Assembly (NCBI GenBank): GCA_016722445.1
Contig: JADKIZ010000003.1
Span: 89,502 to 153,501, forward strand
Source: Flavobacteriales bacterium
GTDB lineage: Bacteria; Bacteroidota; Bacteroidia; Flavobacteriales_D; Sanyastnellaceae
Reading direction: 5' to 3'
DNA: 64,000 nt
Below the pieces are notes generated by a model. It searched no databases. It saw only the letters and a list, made by a program, of their open reading frames with translations, and was not told the DNA's origin. Positions 30,243 to 40,504 of this stretch are shown in pieces; positions within the stretch are counted from its first letter, which is position 1, and each line of letters opens with the position of its first letter. Made by a program: the position numbers and the translations under genes.

Positions 30243-33032
30243 ATGAAACCTTTACATCATCTTTTGTCGCTCCTTTGTCTGTCTGCCATAACCGCTCATG
30301 GACAATGGTGTTTTTATGCGGATAGTCTATCCAGCACACCTTCGAATTCACAAAGTCTGATTGCAGATATGAATGCGGATGGTCTTCTCGATATTATCCA
30401 ATATGGATATGACGACTCGGTGCATATCGAAAGGGGTCTGGATTTCACAACCAATGCTGAAATCGCTGCTGGTTTCAATGTAGTTGACTTGGGAATTTCT
30501 GATATGAACAATGACGGGAACTTGGATATGGTGACCATGAATGAGGTCGGTGATATTGTGGTGTTTTTTGACGACGGTAGTAGCACGTTTCCCACTACTT
30601 ACAGTCAATCTACTTCGTTGGCCTTGGCTCCTATCATCAACATTGTTGATGTCAACGAAGATGGTTACGCTGACATCGTCTGTCTTGGTTCCATCTTGAA
30701 CAACTACCTGTATACTTTTCTCAACAATGGTGACAATAGTTTTCAAGACGCTATCGCATCAGAAACCATGGAACCAGCACTTGATTTCCTCTGCGGTGAT
30801 CTGAACACAGATAGTCATCTAGATGTATTGATCTGGAGTGCCTCTTCAGGAACATTCTCCTTCTATTTTGGCAATGGCACCGGTGAATTCGGCAATATTC
30901 CAAGTTCGGCCATGTTTCAGGCATTTGATATAGAAGTAGCCGACTTGAATTTTGACGGTCTATTGGACATCATCTTCGCAGATACTTACCACACCTATTA
31001 CGTGACCATGGAAGGGGAAGGCATATTCGATATCGCTCTTGCGCAACCCATTGGTCCGTCTGCTTCGCAAATCATAACCGGTGACTATACGGGCGATGGT
31101 TTCACTGATGTCGCATTGATATGTGAGTCCTTTGGTACGCCTTGGTCTTATCAAATTGAATATTTCCAGAATGATGGTCTTGGCCATTTCGAATCCATGG
31201 GTGTGTTTCCTGTGACTTATCCATCAGAATTGGTGAGCGGCGATTTAGATCAAAATGGATTGGATGATTTGTTGAACACAACCGATTCTGATTTGATTGC
31301 CATCTATACGGAAACTTCACTTCAGAATATCGATTTTTCATACCAAAATATCAGTTGCAATGATTTGATTGATGGCGGTGCAACAGTAACTGTCGAAAGC
31401 ATAAACACTCCATTATCATATTCATGGGATGCTGCACCTTTCGGAATTGAAAACAGTATAGATAATTTGTCCGCAGGCTTTCACACACTTCAAATTTCAG
31501 ATACCAGCGGATGTGCGGCCTATATATCATTCCAAATCTCTGAACCTTCTGAATTAACGGCCATGCTCATCAATCAGCCTCTTAACTGTAATGATGATCC
31601 AACCAACGAAGCACTTGTTCTTGTGGATGGCGGAGTTGCTCCATTCTCTGCAGAATGGTCATTCGGTGGAACCGAACTATCCATGCCTGATCTGTTATCT
31701 GGCGACTACGTTGTCGTTGCAACAGACGCCAATGGATGCACAGCTGAAGCCAACGGACTTTATGGAAATCATATCGCCCTTTTTGATTCTACAAGTGTGG
31801 TAATAACATCCACCTCAGTTTATGGTTATACGGTGGCGGAAATTCAAGGCGACGGACTAAACGATCTTATTGTCAACACATCGGGTAATGCATTTATGAA
31901 ATTGATCAATAATGGTGATGGTACATTCTCAGAACCGGTGAACATTTCACTGGGAAACATTTACCCTTCGATATATTTACTTGACGATATGAATGGTGAT
32001 GGCATTGCCGACTTCGTTTATACCAATGGAACTTACTTCGGCTATTTTCCCAATGATGGGAATGGAAATTTTGGAAAACCTTATTCATACACTTCGTCCA
32101 TTTACATTCTAGATATTACAACTGGTGACATCGACGGTGACGGGGATCAGGATTTAATCATGCTCATCGATGATTCGGTTTTTAGAATTTGGAAGAATGA
32201 CAATGGACTGCTCTCATACTTTTCCGACACATCATTCAACGTTGTACCAACAAGCATTCGAACAATAGATTTACAACAGGATGGAATAGATGAAATCGTT
32301 TTGATTCATTTTTCACAAGTAGCCATATACCAAAACAACAAGGAACAATTTGATCTCATCACTCAGGTGAATGGTCCAAGCATCTCAGACGTCGATTTCT
32401 CCGACATCGATTCGAATGGTGTTTTGGATATGATTTATGCTACAAATTCCGGTATCTTCTACAGACTACTCCAAAGCGATGGCACTGATGGAAGTGCTAC
32501 TGTCATTTTGTATGCAACCGGCATTACTGATATCATCGCAAGTAAAATGGACCTCGACCCACGAACCGATATCACCTTTCTCCAATCGAGCCATGGAAGG
32601 ATCTTTGTAATATTTGGTATTTCTCCTTCCAACTTTAGTGTGCCACAATTGATCACATCATATCCTTTGGCAAATAACATCGCAGTATCTAACCTCTACG
32701 GAGATGAACGTCCGGAAATTTTAGCGAGAGCCAATCCCAATACCATCAACATATTTAAAAATTGCTCGGCATTGGAAGTGCAAACTTTGCGGGAAAATTC
32801 CAGCGTACATGTTTATCCGAATCCTGGTAATGATATCCTCAACATTCAAACAGCAGAACGCGTCAAGCAGATCACCATTTTTGACAATTCCGGTAGAATT
32901 GTTTTCTCCTCAAACACCATTCAAGATTACTTGATTCAAATTGACACCGTTGGCTTTTCTTCCGGACTATATTATGTCAACATTCAAACAGAAAATCAGG
33001 TATTGGGTGCGAAATGGCAAAAAGTAAATTGA
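30243..33032 (+). CDS. FG-GAP/VCBS and SprB-repeat T9SS protein
   Basis: 929 residues. Signal peptide with cleavage near HGQ (about residue 21). Two blocks of FG-GAP/VCBS loops (DxNxDGxxD type), about seven in residues 40-360 and five or six in about 530-830, flank two SprB-like repeats (about 365-510) with NISCND and LSAGFHTLQISDTSGC segments. A T9SS type A tail (about 850-929) carries YPNPG. SprB repeats occur in mobile adhesins of gliding Bacteroidota, so a role in adhesion or surface display is plausible. It shares its overall plan with the gene at 24196-28134, but the domain order differs. A near-match to the -7 box (TATATTTC) lies about 25 bp upstream. Confidence 0.82.
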   Translation: MKPLHHLLSLLCLSAITAHGQWCFYADSLSSTPSNSQSLIADMNADGLLDIIQYGYDDSVHIERGLDFTTNAEIAAGFNVVDLGISDMNNDGNLDMVTMNEVGDIVVFFDDGSSTFPTTYSQSTSLALAPIINIVDVNEDGYADIVCLGSILNNYLYTFLNNGDNSFQDAIASETMEPALDFLCGDLNTDSHLDVLIWSASSGTFSFYFGNGTGEFGNIPSSAMFQAFDIEVADLNFDGLLDIIFADTYHTYYVTMEGEGIFDIALAQPIGPSASQIITGDYTGDGFTDVALICESFGTPWSYQIEYFQNDGLGHFESMGVFPVTYPSELVSGDLDQNGLDDLLNTTDSDLIAIYTETSLQNIDFSYQNISCNDLIDGGATVTVESINTPLSYSWDAAPFGIENSIDNLSAGFHTLQISDTSGCAAYISFQISEPSELTAMLINQPLNCNDDPTNEALVLVDGGVAPFSAEWSFGGTELSMPDLLSGDYVVVATDANGCTAEANGLYGNHIALFDSTSVVITSTSVYGYTVAEIQGDGLNDLIVNTSGNAFMKLINNGDGTFSEPVNISLGNIYPSIYLLDDMNGDGIADFVYTNGTYFGYFPNDGNGNFGKPYSYTSSIYILDITTGDIDGDGDQDLIMLIDDSVFRIWKNDNGLLSYFSDTSFNVVPTSIRTIDLQQDGIDEIVLIHFSQVAIYQNNKEQFDLITQVNGPSISDVDFSDIDSNGVLDMIYATNSGIFYRLLQSDGTDGSATVILYATGITDIIASKMDLDPRTDITFLQSSHGRIFVIFGISPSNFSVPQLITSYPLANNIAVSNLYGDERPEILARANPNTINIFKNCSALEVQTLRENSSVHVYPNPGNDILNIQTAERVKQITIFDNSGRIVFSSNTIQDYLIQIDTVGFSSGLYYVNIQTENQVLGAKWQKVN

Positions 33033-33087
33033 CGTGAACAATGTGTGATTTCATTTCAATCGCTCATTCAGCACGAAAGGAATCATA

Positions 33088-35270
33088 CTACATCTTCACC
33101 ACCCAAACAACTTCACTGCGCCATTTTTTCCACCATTCTTGACGGAACAACTGATCAGGTTCTAAGTTGAGTGAAGCACAGAAGTTGGTGATGGTATCCT
33201 GAATAGCTATGGGGTGCGATGAAAACAATTCCATGTCCTTCCATTGCGCTTCAATGTAAGTTGCTACTGCAAGAGGAAATTCAATGCGACTGTATCCATA
33301 ACGATGAACAAAAACCAATTCCTTCGTTTCAGCATTTGTCTTAAATTCCTTCATGCTCACACCATACGCGATGAGTTTGTATCCAGGATTGCTGATCGGA
33401 TCAGGCATCGGACGTTTGATGAAGTTCGCAATGAAATTCCGATGAACTGTCGTCTCTGGAATTGGGAAACTGAAAAATTTCTTCAATTGAAAATCGAGAC
33501 CATTGCCATGCATGTAGTTGTACAACGCCTTGTTCAAGCCGTCACTGTACTTCTCGTGTTTAGCACCTTTCGGATCTTCGTGATACAAATCGTTATTCGC
33601 AAATCCTTTGAACTCCGGACCGGTTCGAATGACTCCGTATTTCGCCGGATCCTTTCCAACCGGACTATGTACAGTCATCGCAAACTGGTGCCAGAAGGCA
33701 GATTGCAATAGTTTACTCTCAAACAATTGCCTTACCACCTCCAATGAATCTATCGTCTCCTGATCGGTTTGTGTCGGGAAACCATACATCAAATAAGCAT
33801 GCACCAAAATTCCTGCATCGCGAAAGGATTTGGTGACACGAGCCACTTGTTCAAGTGTGATACCTTTTTCAATCAACTCGAGCAAACGCGGACTAGCAAC
33901 TTCGAGTCCGCCGGTAACGCCAATGCATCCAGAAGCCGACAACAATTTGCAGAGGTCATCGGTAAATGTTTTTTCAAAACGGATATTCGTCCACCAGGTC
34001 ACTTGCAATCCACGTCGTAAGATTTCAAGTGCAAGATCACGCATCGCCATTGGTGGCGCCGCTTCATCTACAAAATGAAATCCGGTTTCTCCGGTTTCCT
34101 TCATCAATTGCTCCATCTGATCTACCAGATGTGCAGCAGAAGCTTGTTCGTACCGACCAATGTAATCGAGGTTGATGTCACAAAAACTGCAACGCTTCCA
34201 ATAACATCCATGAGCAATGGTCATCTTGTTCCAACGACCATCATTCCATAATCGGTGCATTGGATTCGGCATGTCTATCACGCTGAGGTATTCATGGATG
34301 CGCAATCCATCGTATGTCGGTGCAGGCATACGTGCATGTAAAAAATCTCCACCCACTTTATCATCGATGAAATGAACTTCACCATCTTTTCTCACATACG
34401 TGCGCTTAAGATGCGGATGCGATTCCGGTGTTTGTATATGTTGCCACAATGCGAGTACAGGCCCTTCCCCATCATCGAGCGTGATGTAATCGACATAATC
34501 AAATACACGTGGATCGGAGAGCTCACGCAATTCAGTATTCGCATAACCACCACCGAGAACAATTTTTGTTTCAGGGTGATGCTTCTTGATCCATTGTCCG
34601 GCCTTCAGTGCACCATACAAATTTCCACCAAACGGCACGGTGAATCCGACCAATCGTGGCTTATGTACAGCAAAATATTCACTCAAACAACCAAGCATAA
34701 CCCGATCGGTATAGCCATCGGGAAGTTGCAATTCCGTTTCTATCGGATCAAAAGAAACGGCAGTTCGCGCAACACGTTCGGCATATTTCGAAAAACCAAA
34801 ATGCGGACCGACAGTAGCCTGGATCAAATCAGAAATGTCTTCGATATACATCGTACAGCGATACCTTGCTTTGTCTTGTACACCGATATGACCAAAGAAC
34901 CAAGTTGTGTCCTTGAGTTGTTGAAAGCGCGGACCTTCAGGTAAATATTTGCTGTTCGCCAATCGATATCCCGTTGTATAATTCTGATGTTGCAGAAAAT
35001 CAATCACCGTATCCACTGTCGCCTCATACGCCATTCTATTGCGCAGAATATTGTCCTGAAAATTGTTCAGTTTATAAGCCCCAGCTTCAATGGCGTCGAA
35101 CAATTGACCGAATCCTTTCTTCGAAAAATTTCCAGCACCATATCCAAGCCCAAATCACCCTGCCGAGATGAAACACCCTGCTGACGCAAAAAACCACTGA
35201 GGTATGCCGTCGCAGGATACGGCGTATTCAATTGGGTAAGTGGAGGTATGAGCAGCAGGATATCCGACAT
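33088..35270 (-). CDS. B12-binding domain radical SAM protein (one frameshift near the 5' end)
   Basis: About 727 residues once repaired. The N-terminal region resembles a cobalamin-binding fold (an LIPPLTQLNTPYP start, then VGFTVPFGG and VLGGGYAN). The radical SAM domain has CYWKRCSFC (about residue 355), spaced C-x4-C-x2-C instead of the usual C-x3-C-x2-C. Further support is the glycine-rich GGLEVAS segment and AYLMYGFPTQT near the C-terminus of the barrel. Such proteins catalyse methylations or rearrangements with [4Fe-4S] and S-adenosylmethionine; the substrate is unknown. ATG 35270 starts the true N-terminus. The frame breaks at an A5 run at 35124-35128 (T5 on the coding strand), and one more base joins both parts exactly. 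A start at 35103 is therefore rejected. No maturation partner or peptide substrate is adjacent. Confidence 0.82.
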
Positions 35271-35536
35271 GTGGCAAAGAAAGGGGGAAATACACAAATA
35301 AAAAGTTGTTCAACCTGTTTATGCTATCAAACAAGCTCAGATTTGGTGATTTGGAAATGTATGAATAATCGAATACTTGGAGGATAAGCACGCCCACTTA
35401 GGATCTCTCATATCTAGCTCACCTGTTTTCATTTGGAAGAATATCTTTCAAATGAGCAAAGAAGTATAGCCGAGGTACATGAAATTGAAAGGCGCTACCC
35501 ATGGAATCGATTTAGTCTGATTGATCTCTGGTGAAT

Positions 35537-35851
35537 TTAGCAATAATCACTTTTGTCAAGCAAATGAAGCAATGACCAAACAGGACTATTTACACGGGTG
35601 ATTCCAAAATCTCGCAAAACGTTTGGACCTTCTAGATACAAATCCGGGTTATTCTGATAAGCCTCAATTCCTATAATCATTTTGCTAAAAGGTATTGGCG
35701 TGTCTTTACCGTCCTCTCTGGTAACAATAACAGCTTTGTTTGTTTCCCTAACGTAACCAAAGCGATTGTAGCCAACAACTTGAGAGACTGAACGATCCTG
35801 AAATCGTTGTAGAATTTTACCAAGTAAAATCCTTGCATCAACCATTTGCAT
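35537..35851 (-). CDS. Unknown protein, second gene of a two-gene unit
   Basis: A 104-residue protein overlapping the end of the upstream gene by 14 bp, so translational coupling is likely. It is mixed alpha/beta with no membrane segment or signal peptide. The C-terminal part (GITRVNSPVWSLLHLL) is hydrophobic and could be an interaction surface. I do not recognise a family. Its position at the edge of the defence island and its tight link to the 36506 gene suggest that the two work together. Confidence 0.5.
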   Translation of the reverse strand: MQMVDARILLGKILQRFQDRSVSQVVGYNRFGYVRETNKAVIVTREDGKDTPIPFSKMIIGIEAYQNNPDLYLEGPNVLRDFGITRVNSPVWSLLHLLDKSDYC

Positions 35852-36506
35852 AAATTTTTGGATCCAAAGCAGATATTTCTCTCTTGATCCTCTTCCCTAG
35901 TGCATAAAGCACTTGATCCACCATATACCTGCAATCCGCAATATCACTAATTTCAGAATGCAATTCATGTTGGAACCAATGGATATAGGATTGGATATTG
36001 TGGATGTCTTTTTTAGATAAGATATCCTCATTGATTTGCGGCTTCTTTGTTGCCATCGCATAAGCCCGAATCACATGTTGATCAATAATCGGATGCTTCT
36101 TATCGGCGAGGTGTTTGCCGAAGTAGTAGAGAACCATACCACTTTCCGGAACAGGCTCATGGTTGGTGACGCCCTGAACGATATACTTCACTTTCTGAAG
36201 ATCGCCCTGTTTCCAAAGGAAAGCATAGAGCAATTTGGTTGCCGTACTTTCCTGCTCAAGCTTCGTTTCATCAATCGATCCGTCTGCACGAAAGAAGCCA
36301 CTTGATATATAGGATTGTACTTGATCTTTAGTGATGACCAGATTCAGTTGATGATAACGATCTTTATTCATCACGAATTTGCTAATTAACTGATCCTGAA
36401 GAATTGACTCAAGATCTTCGGGCGAACGAGATGCATAGATCCTGAACAGAATTCTATCGGCAAGAAACTGCGTTTCAATCAGGTCATTTTGGCCGTCAAA
36501 CTTCAT
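35838..36506 (-). CDS. Unknown helical protein at the edge of the defence island
   Basis: 222 residues, cytoplasmic and mostly helical. The segment HPIIDQHVIRAYAM resembles the hP-x-[YI]D-x-x-V-x-R-A motif of helix-hairpin-helix proteins of the DNA-glycosylase type, but a catalytic lysine pattern is not evident. It is transcribed away from the XRE regulator at 36692, and the 186-bp gap holds the TTGACAA palindrome at 36671-36686, so it may be controlled by that regulator. Paired with the overlapping gene at 35537-35851. DNA-binding is only an inference. Confidence 0.5.
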   Translation of the reverse strand: MKFDGQNDLIETQFLADRILFRIYASRSPEDLESILQDQLISKFVMNKDRYHQLNLVITKDQVQSYISSGFFRADGSIDETKLEQESTATKLLYAFLWKQGDLQKVKYIVQGVTNHEPVPESGMVLYYFGKHLADKKHPIIDQHVIRAYAMATKKPQINEDILSKKDIHNIQSYIHWFQHELHSEISDIADCRYMVDQVLYALGKRIKREISALDPKIYANG

Positions 36507-36670
36507 ATAATATTAGAGTTCGTTATGTGAATTAGTATGTGATCAAAGACAGAACAATTTGGATCTATTGAATTCGAAAATAAGCACTCTAAATATCTGG
36601 ATGTATGTTAATATTCAACTTATCCACATTCCTTTGAAATCTTAAGGAAAATTGTTGACCTATAATACAT

Positions 36671-36686
36671 TTGACAACATTGTCAA
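36671..36686. promoter_or_regulatory. Palindromic operator in front of the XRE regulator gene
   Basis: TTGACAA-CA-TTGTCAA, a 7-bp perfect dyad with a 2-bp centre, lies 5 bp before ATG 36692 and just after an AT-rich TATAAT string (36661-36666). The position suits autorepression by the XRE protein and possibly control of the divergent pair. The same TTGACAA half-site recurs before the second XRE gene (57629-57680). Confidence 0.6.
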
Positions 36687-36691
36687 TTAAT

Positions 36692-36989
36692 ATGAAAAAA
36701 TTCCGGAAATAGGCAATTTAGGCTTATACCTCCATGATTTGAGGTGAAGCATCAACTTCCTTTGCGCACAGTGGCGGATAAATTAGGTATTGATGTTTCC
36801 ATGCTGAGTAAAATCGAACATGGAGAGAGGGTGGTTCAGGCTCATATGCTTTCTGGAATCGCCGAATTATTCAACCTGAACTACCGTGAGTTACAAATTC
36901 AGTTTTTGAATGTAAAAATGGAAGCGGAATTTGGACAGGAACCCTTTTTCATTGAATCATTAGAATATTACCTAAAACGAACTAGATAG
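36692..36989 (+). CDS. XRE-family HTH regulator (repaired from frameshifts)
   Basis: A helix-turn-helix of the Cro/C1 type is clear from residues LRTVADKLGIDVSMLSKIEHGER. The open frame from GTG 36744 lacks helix 1. That helix (GNLGLYLHDLR) is read in another frame just upstream; joining needs one extra base in the GG at about 36743-36744, and one extra A in the A6 run at 36695-36700 would place ATG 36692 in frame. Repaired length is about 100 residues. The second half has a helical extension that probably dimerises. The operator lies immediately upstream, and rmuC begins 1 bp after the stop, so this is the first gene of the island and likely its regulator, as in controller proteins of restriction-modification systems. 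Confidence 0.72.
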
Positions 36990-36990
36990 C

Positions 36991-38534
36991 ATGGAAATAA
37001 CGACAATTGTTTTGATCATTTTGGTGGCGATTTCCATCCTTTTGCAGATTGTATTCAGAAGTCGGAAAAATGATAGCCCGGATATTACCGGTAAGCTCGA
37101 TCAATACGCTGAGTCATTGGTTCGTTTGGAGAAAAATCTTAAGGATGATTTCCGAATTAATCGCGAGGAGAGCAACAAACTCGCCAAGGAAAATCGTGAT
37201 GAACTGAATAATACCCTCAAAGACTTCAAAAAAGAACTTGGTGAAACCCTCAAGACCATCATCGAACAGAACCAAGCAGCTCTTGAAAAGCTCACTTTAA
37301 CGCTTGAGCAAAAAGTATCAGCACTGATTGAGAAGACAGATGGAAATGCCAAACTATCCAGAGAAGAGCTCACAAAGAGCTTGAAAGAATTCTCTGATTC
37401 AAATGGAGCAAGTCTTGATAAAATCAATAAACAGGTTGAAGAGAAACTGAGCGGCTTGAACGAACAAACACAAAAAGACTCCAGTCTACAGCGCGAGGCT
37501 TTAATAAAGGCTTTTCAAGGTTTTGAAGAAACATTTAATAAGAATGTAAAGTCATTCAACGATCTTCAAAAAGAGAAGTTCGAATTGATGGAAAGTAAGC
37601 AAAATGACTTGGTGAAAGGGACAGAGACAAAACTTGACATCATTAGAGCTACTGTTGAAGAAAAACTCGAAAAGACGTTGAGCGAACGCCTTGGGCAGTC
37701 ATTCGAAACAGTGGGCAAACAATTGATTGAAGTGCAAAAGGGGTTGGGTGAAATGCAAACACTGGCGCAGGATGTGGGTGGTTTGAAGAAAGTCTTGAGT
37801 AATGTGAAAATGCGCGGTGGTATCGGCGAAGTGCAATTGGAGATGCTGCTCGAGCAAATCCTTGCTCCTGAGCAGTACGAAGCCAACGTCAAAACAAAAA
37901 TAGGATCTTCAGAATTGGTAGAATTCGCCATCAAGCTGCCAGGACGTGACGACCTTCAAGGCACTGTCTATTTGCCGATTGATGCCAAATTTCCAAAGGA
38001 CGCATACGAACAATTGGTGGATGCATATGAAAGCACAGACATAGCCGCTATTGAGACTGCAAATAAAAACCTGGAAAATATCATTAAGAAAATGGCCAAG
38101 GACATTCGGGATAAATATCTAGATCCACCGAATACAACTGATTTCGGGATTATGTTTTTGCCATTCGAGGGTATCTACGCAGAGGTTATTCGAAGGTCGA
38201 CTCTGTTAGAACAGCTCCAAAGAGAATTCAAAGTGATAATAACCGGCCCTACCACCTTAGCCGCAATACTGAATAGTTTGCAAATGGGATTCAGGACATT
38301 GGCCCTTCAGAAACGCAGCAGTGAAGTATGGACCATTCTTGGAGCTGTAAAATCGGAGTTCGAAAAGTTTGGTGGTCTTTTGGAAAAGGCGCAGGGGCAA
38401 TAGACGAACTGTTAGGGACAAGAACAAATGCTATCAACCGGAAATTGCGCGAAGTCCAAGCACTTCCTGCTGGTGAAAGTACCAAAATTTTACCGGAAAT
38501 TGCCAACGGTGAGATTGCAAGTAACGAAGAATGA
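36991..38534 (+). CDS. rmuC: DNA recombination protein RmuC (frameshift near the 3' end)
   Basis: An N-terminal membrane helix (residues 4-22), a long coiled coil (about 25-260) and the conserved RmuC domain, with LPGRDDLQGTVYLPIDAKFP, FLPFEGIYAEV and ITGPTTLAAILNSLQMGFR. RmuC limits recombination at inverted repeats in E. coli and resembles an SMC-linked nuclease; the activity is not well defined. The frame stops at 38403, but the typical C-terminus (IDELLGTRTNAINRKLREVQ) continues in the next frame. One G added to the GGGG at 38394-38397 joins them, giving about 514 residues and a stop at 38534. It follows the XRE gene by 1 bp. RmuC relatives are regular members of defence islands. Confidence 0.87.
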
Positions 38535-38704
38535 TGTCTAGAATTTTAATGAATACAGCGTCTATTTTATTGAACATGGGTGTGTTAGGACTCATTAGTC
38601 AATTTATTTGGCCGCTAACTGAAGTTAGTAGTACTTTCGCGTCCGCAAAAGGGCAGAGGTCTTTTACTGCAATCAAACAGAAAGTTCACAAACTCACGAT
38701 AATA

Positions 38705-38764
38705 CACCTCCCAGGCTTGCCTACTTGGCAGCACACTTTGGGGTCTTTTCTTTTAAAGGAGGTG
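38705..38764 (+). promoter_or_regulatory. Leader that may hide a strong Shine-Dalgarno site
   Basis: A textbook AAAGGAGG (38755-38762) lies 5 bp before ATG 38768, which is unusual in Bacteroidota. Its GGAGGTG (38758-38764) can pair with CACCTCC at 38705-38711. Between them TGCC/GGCA can form a smaller inner stem. Such pairing would block ribosome access to the Abi gene. Confidence 0.4.
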
Positions 38765-38767
38765 CTT

Positions 38768-39706
38768 ATGCAGTATAACAAGCTTCCTTTGACTTATCAA
38801 GATCAGATTGCACTCATGAGTAGCAGAGGACTGATTATCCATGATCTGCAAAGAGCTGAGAGATACCTTCAGGAAATAAGTTATTACCGACTAAGCGCCT
38901 ATGCCTTGCCCTACCAGCAACAAAAGGATTCCTTTAATGCGAACACAACCTTCGACAACATTCTTGATCTCTATCTTTTTGATAGAGAATTGAGATTGAT
39001 CATTTTTGATGCAATTGAGCGAATAGAAGTAGCTATTCGAGCTCAGATAATTTATCAGCTCGCCCATAAATATGGCTCACATTGGCAAGATGATGTTACA
39101 ATTTTTAAACCTCCATTTACGCACCCACACGGCTTCATTGTTGATGTATTTCAGGATACTCAAAAGCTCATTGTTGAACATTGTAATGCGAAGCATCAGG
39201 AAGTGTTTATCAAGCACTACACAACCAAGTATAGCGGACCGACAAATCCGCCGGCATGGATGAGTATTGAGTTACTCACTGTTGGACAATTGTCAAGATT
39301 GTATACAGCGTTGAAAAGCAACGCGGATAAACAAGATATCGCTGGCTTCTTCGGATTGCATCACACTGTATTTACCTCATGGCTCCACTCAATTACATAT
39401 ATCAGAAACATTTGCGCTCACCATTCACGTTTGTGGAATCGTGAACTCGCTATTAAACCTGAGTTGCTATTAAAGCCAAGAAAACCTTGGCTCAACGCGA
39501 ACTACACAAATAACAATGACCGATGTTTCTATTTGCTCTCAACGTTGAAATACATGCTTCATTCAGCCAATCCGTCGAATCATCTCAAGCATCAAACTGG
39601 TTGCTATTTCAAAAATATCCAACGGTTCCGATTCAATTTTGGGAATCGAGTGACAATTCCCGGCAATATGATTGATTGGCAGAACGAACCTATTTGGCAG
39701 AATTGA
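38768..39706 (+). CDS. Abi_2 (AbiD/AbiF-like) abortive-infection HEPN protein
   Basis: 312 residues from ATG 38768. The frame is open from 38531, but the 79 extra residues look non-coding and the strong ribosome site fixes this start. Family features of Abi_2 (AbiD/AbiF): a YLQEISYYRLSAYALPY segment near the N-terminus, LFDRELRLIIFDAIERIE, and IRNICAHHSRLWNR at about residues 211-224. The R-x4-H in that last segment is the HEPN ribonuclease motif. Such proteins stop phage growth by killing or halting the host cell, probably by RNA cleavage. It follows rmuC by 233 bp and precedes the PD-(D/E)XK gene. A cognate antitoxin is not obvious. Confidence 0.85.
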   Translation: MQYNKLPLTYQDQIALMSSRGLIIHDLQRAERYLQEISYYRLSAYALPYQQQKDSFNANTTFDNILDLYLFDRELRLIIFDAIERIEVAIRAQIIYQLAHKYGSHWQDDVTIFKPPFTHPHGFIVDVFQDTQKLIVEHCNAKHQEVFIKHYTTKYSGPTNPPAWMSIELLTVGQLSRLYTALKSNADKQDIAGFFGLHHTVFTSWLHSITYIRNICAHHSRLWNRELAIKPELLLKPRKPWLNANYTNNNDRCFYLLSTLKYMLHSANPSNHLKHQTGCYFKNIQRFRFNFGNRVTIPGNMIDWQNEPIWQN

Positions 39707-39758
39707 TACATGTACATTAAAGATTATTACTCCGCAACATAAAACTCATAAACAACGC

Positions 39759-40407
39759 ATGACACCAGACGAATTCAGACATAAATTTATTGAAACCAAA
39801 CTCAGTGCGCATGAGCTTAAGTTTGGAAGTAATGGTTTTAACATTCGACGCGGCATGGCTCATAGTGTTGCTGGCTGGGTAGAAGATGCTTTTGCACTTT
39901 ATGTTGCCACTAAAATTAATAGCACTGAGGATGAATACTTCGTTGATAAAGTCATCTCATATAAACTAGACGGGATGCCCAAGGCAAAGGCTTAAACCGG
40001 ATGTATTGAGGCTTATAAAAAACGACGAGGGAGAGTTATTTCAAGCAACTCATTTATTTGATCTTAAAACTGATCTTGGCTTTAATCGACTGTTTGAAGA
40101 TTTCATCACTGAAAAGCGAGAATTTATTAAAAATAAGAGAGGGCAAAGGGTCTGGTCTTCTTGGAATGAATCTGATGGCTATCGGCGAAAGGAAATTGAA
40201 ATTTCATCTACATTAAAATACACAGTTGTTGTGGTAATTGATTGGAATATTGATAAGTCGGCTCTATCTGATCTTGTGAACCTGGCCAATAGCACTGACG
40301 AAGTAAACATGTTTGTTTTGCTTAATCACATTAAGGATCAAGAAAGAGATGAGATTGACATAAATATGTCTGAATTTGCAAAGCTGGATGCATTTATCAT
40401 GAATTGA
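39759..40407 (+). CDS. PD-(D/E)XK-type restriction-like nuclease (one frameshift)
   Basis: About 216 residues after repair. The first half ends at 39995 and the second is open from 40006 backwards in the neighbouring frame; together they read through LKPDVLRLI at about 39985-40010. The set E (in WVEDAFALY), PD (KPDVLR) and D-x-K (HLFDLKTD) is the active-site pattern of PD-(D/E)XK nucleases. The shift is an extra base or two missing bases near 39970-39985, so it does not look like a simple homopolymer loss. No closer family assigned. It lies between the Abi gene and type III mod, so it could be a stand-alone restriction enzyme or an accessory nuclease. Confidence 0.6.
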
Positions 40408-40504
40408 TCACATTCAGCAAACCCTTAGAAAAGTATTACAATCGACCAATAAGACTAGGCAACAATGGGAAATTCAGTCAATTGAGACAACGGACAAAGA
40501 ACAC

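Noticed and set aside
35104..35297. A separate short gene upstream of the radical SAM gene
   Set aside because: Its product is the missing N-terminus of the radical SAM protein in another frame. One T in a T5 run joins them.
38531..38767. 79-residue extension of the Abi protein
   Set aside because: The sequence does not look coding, rmuC ends there, and the strong ribosome site marks ATG 38768.
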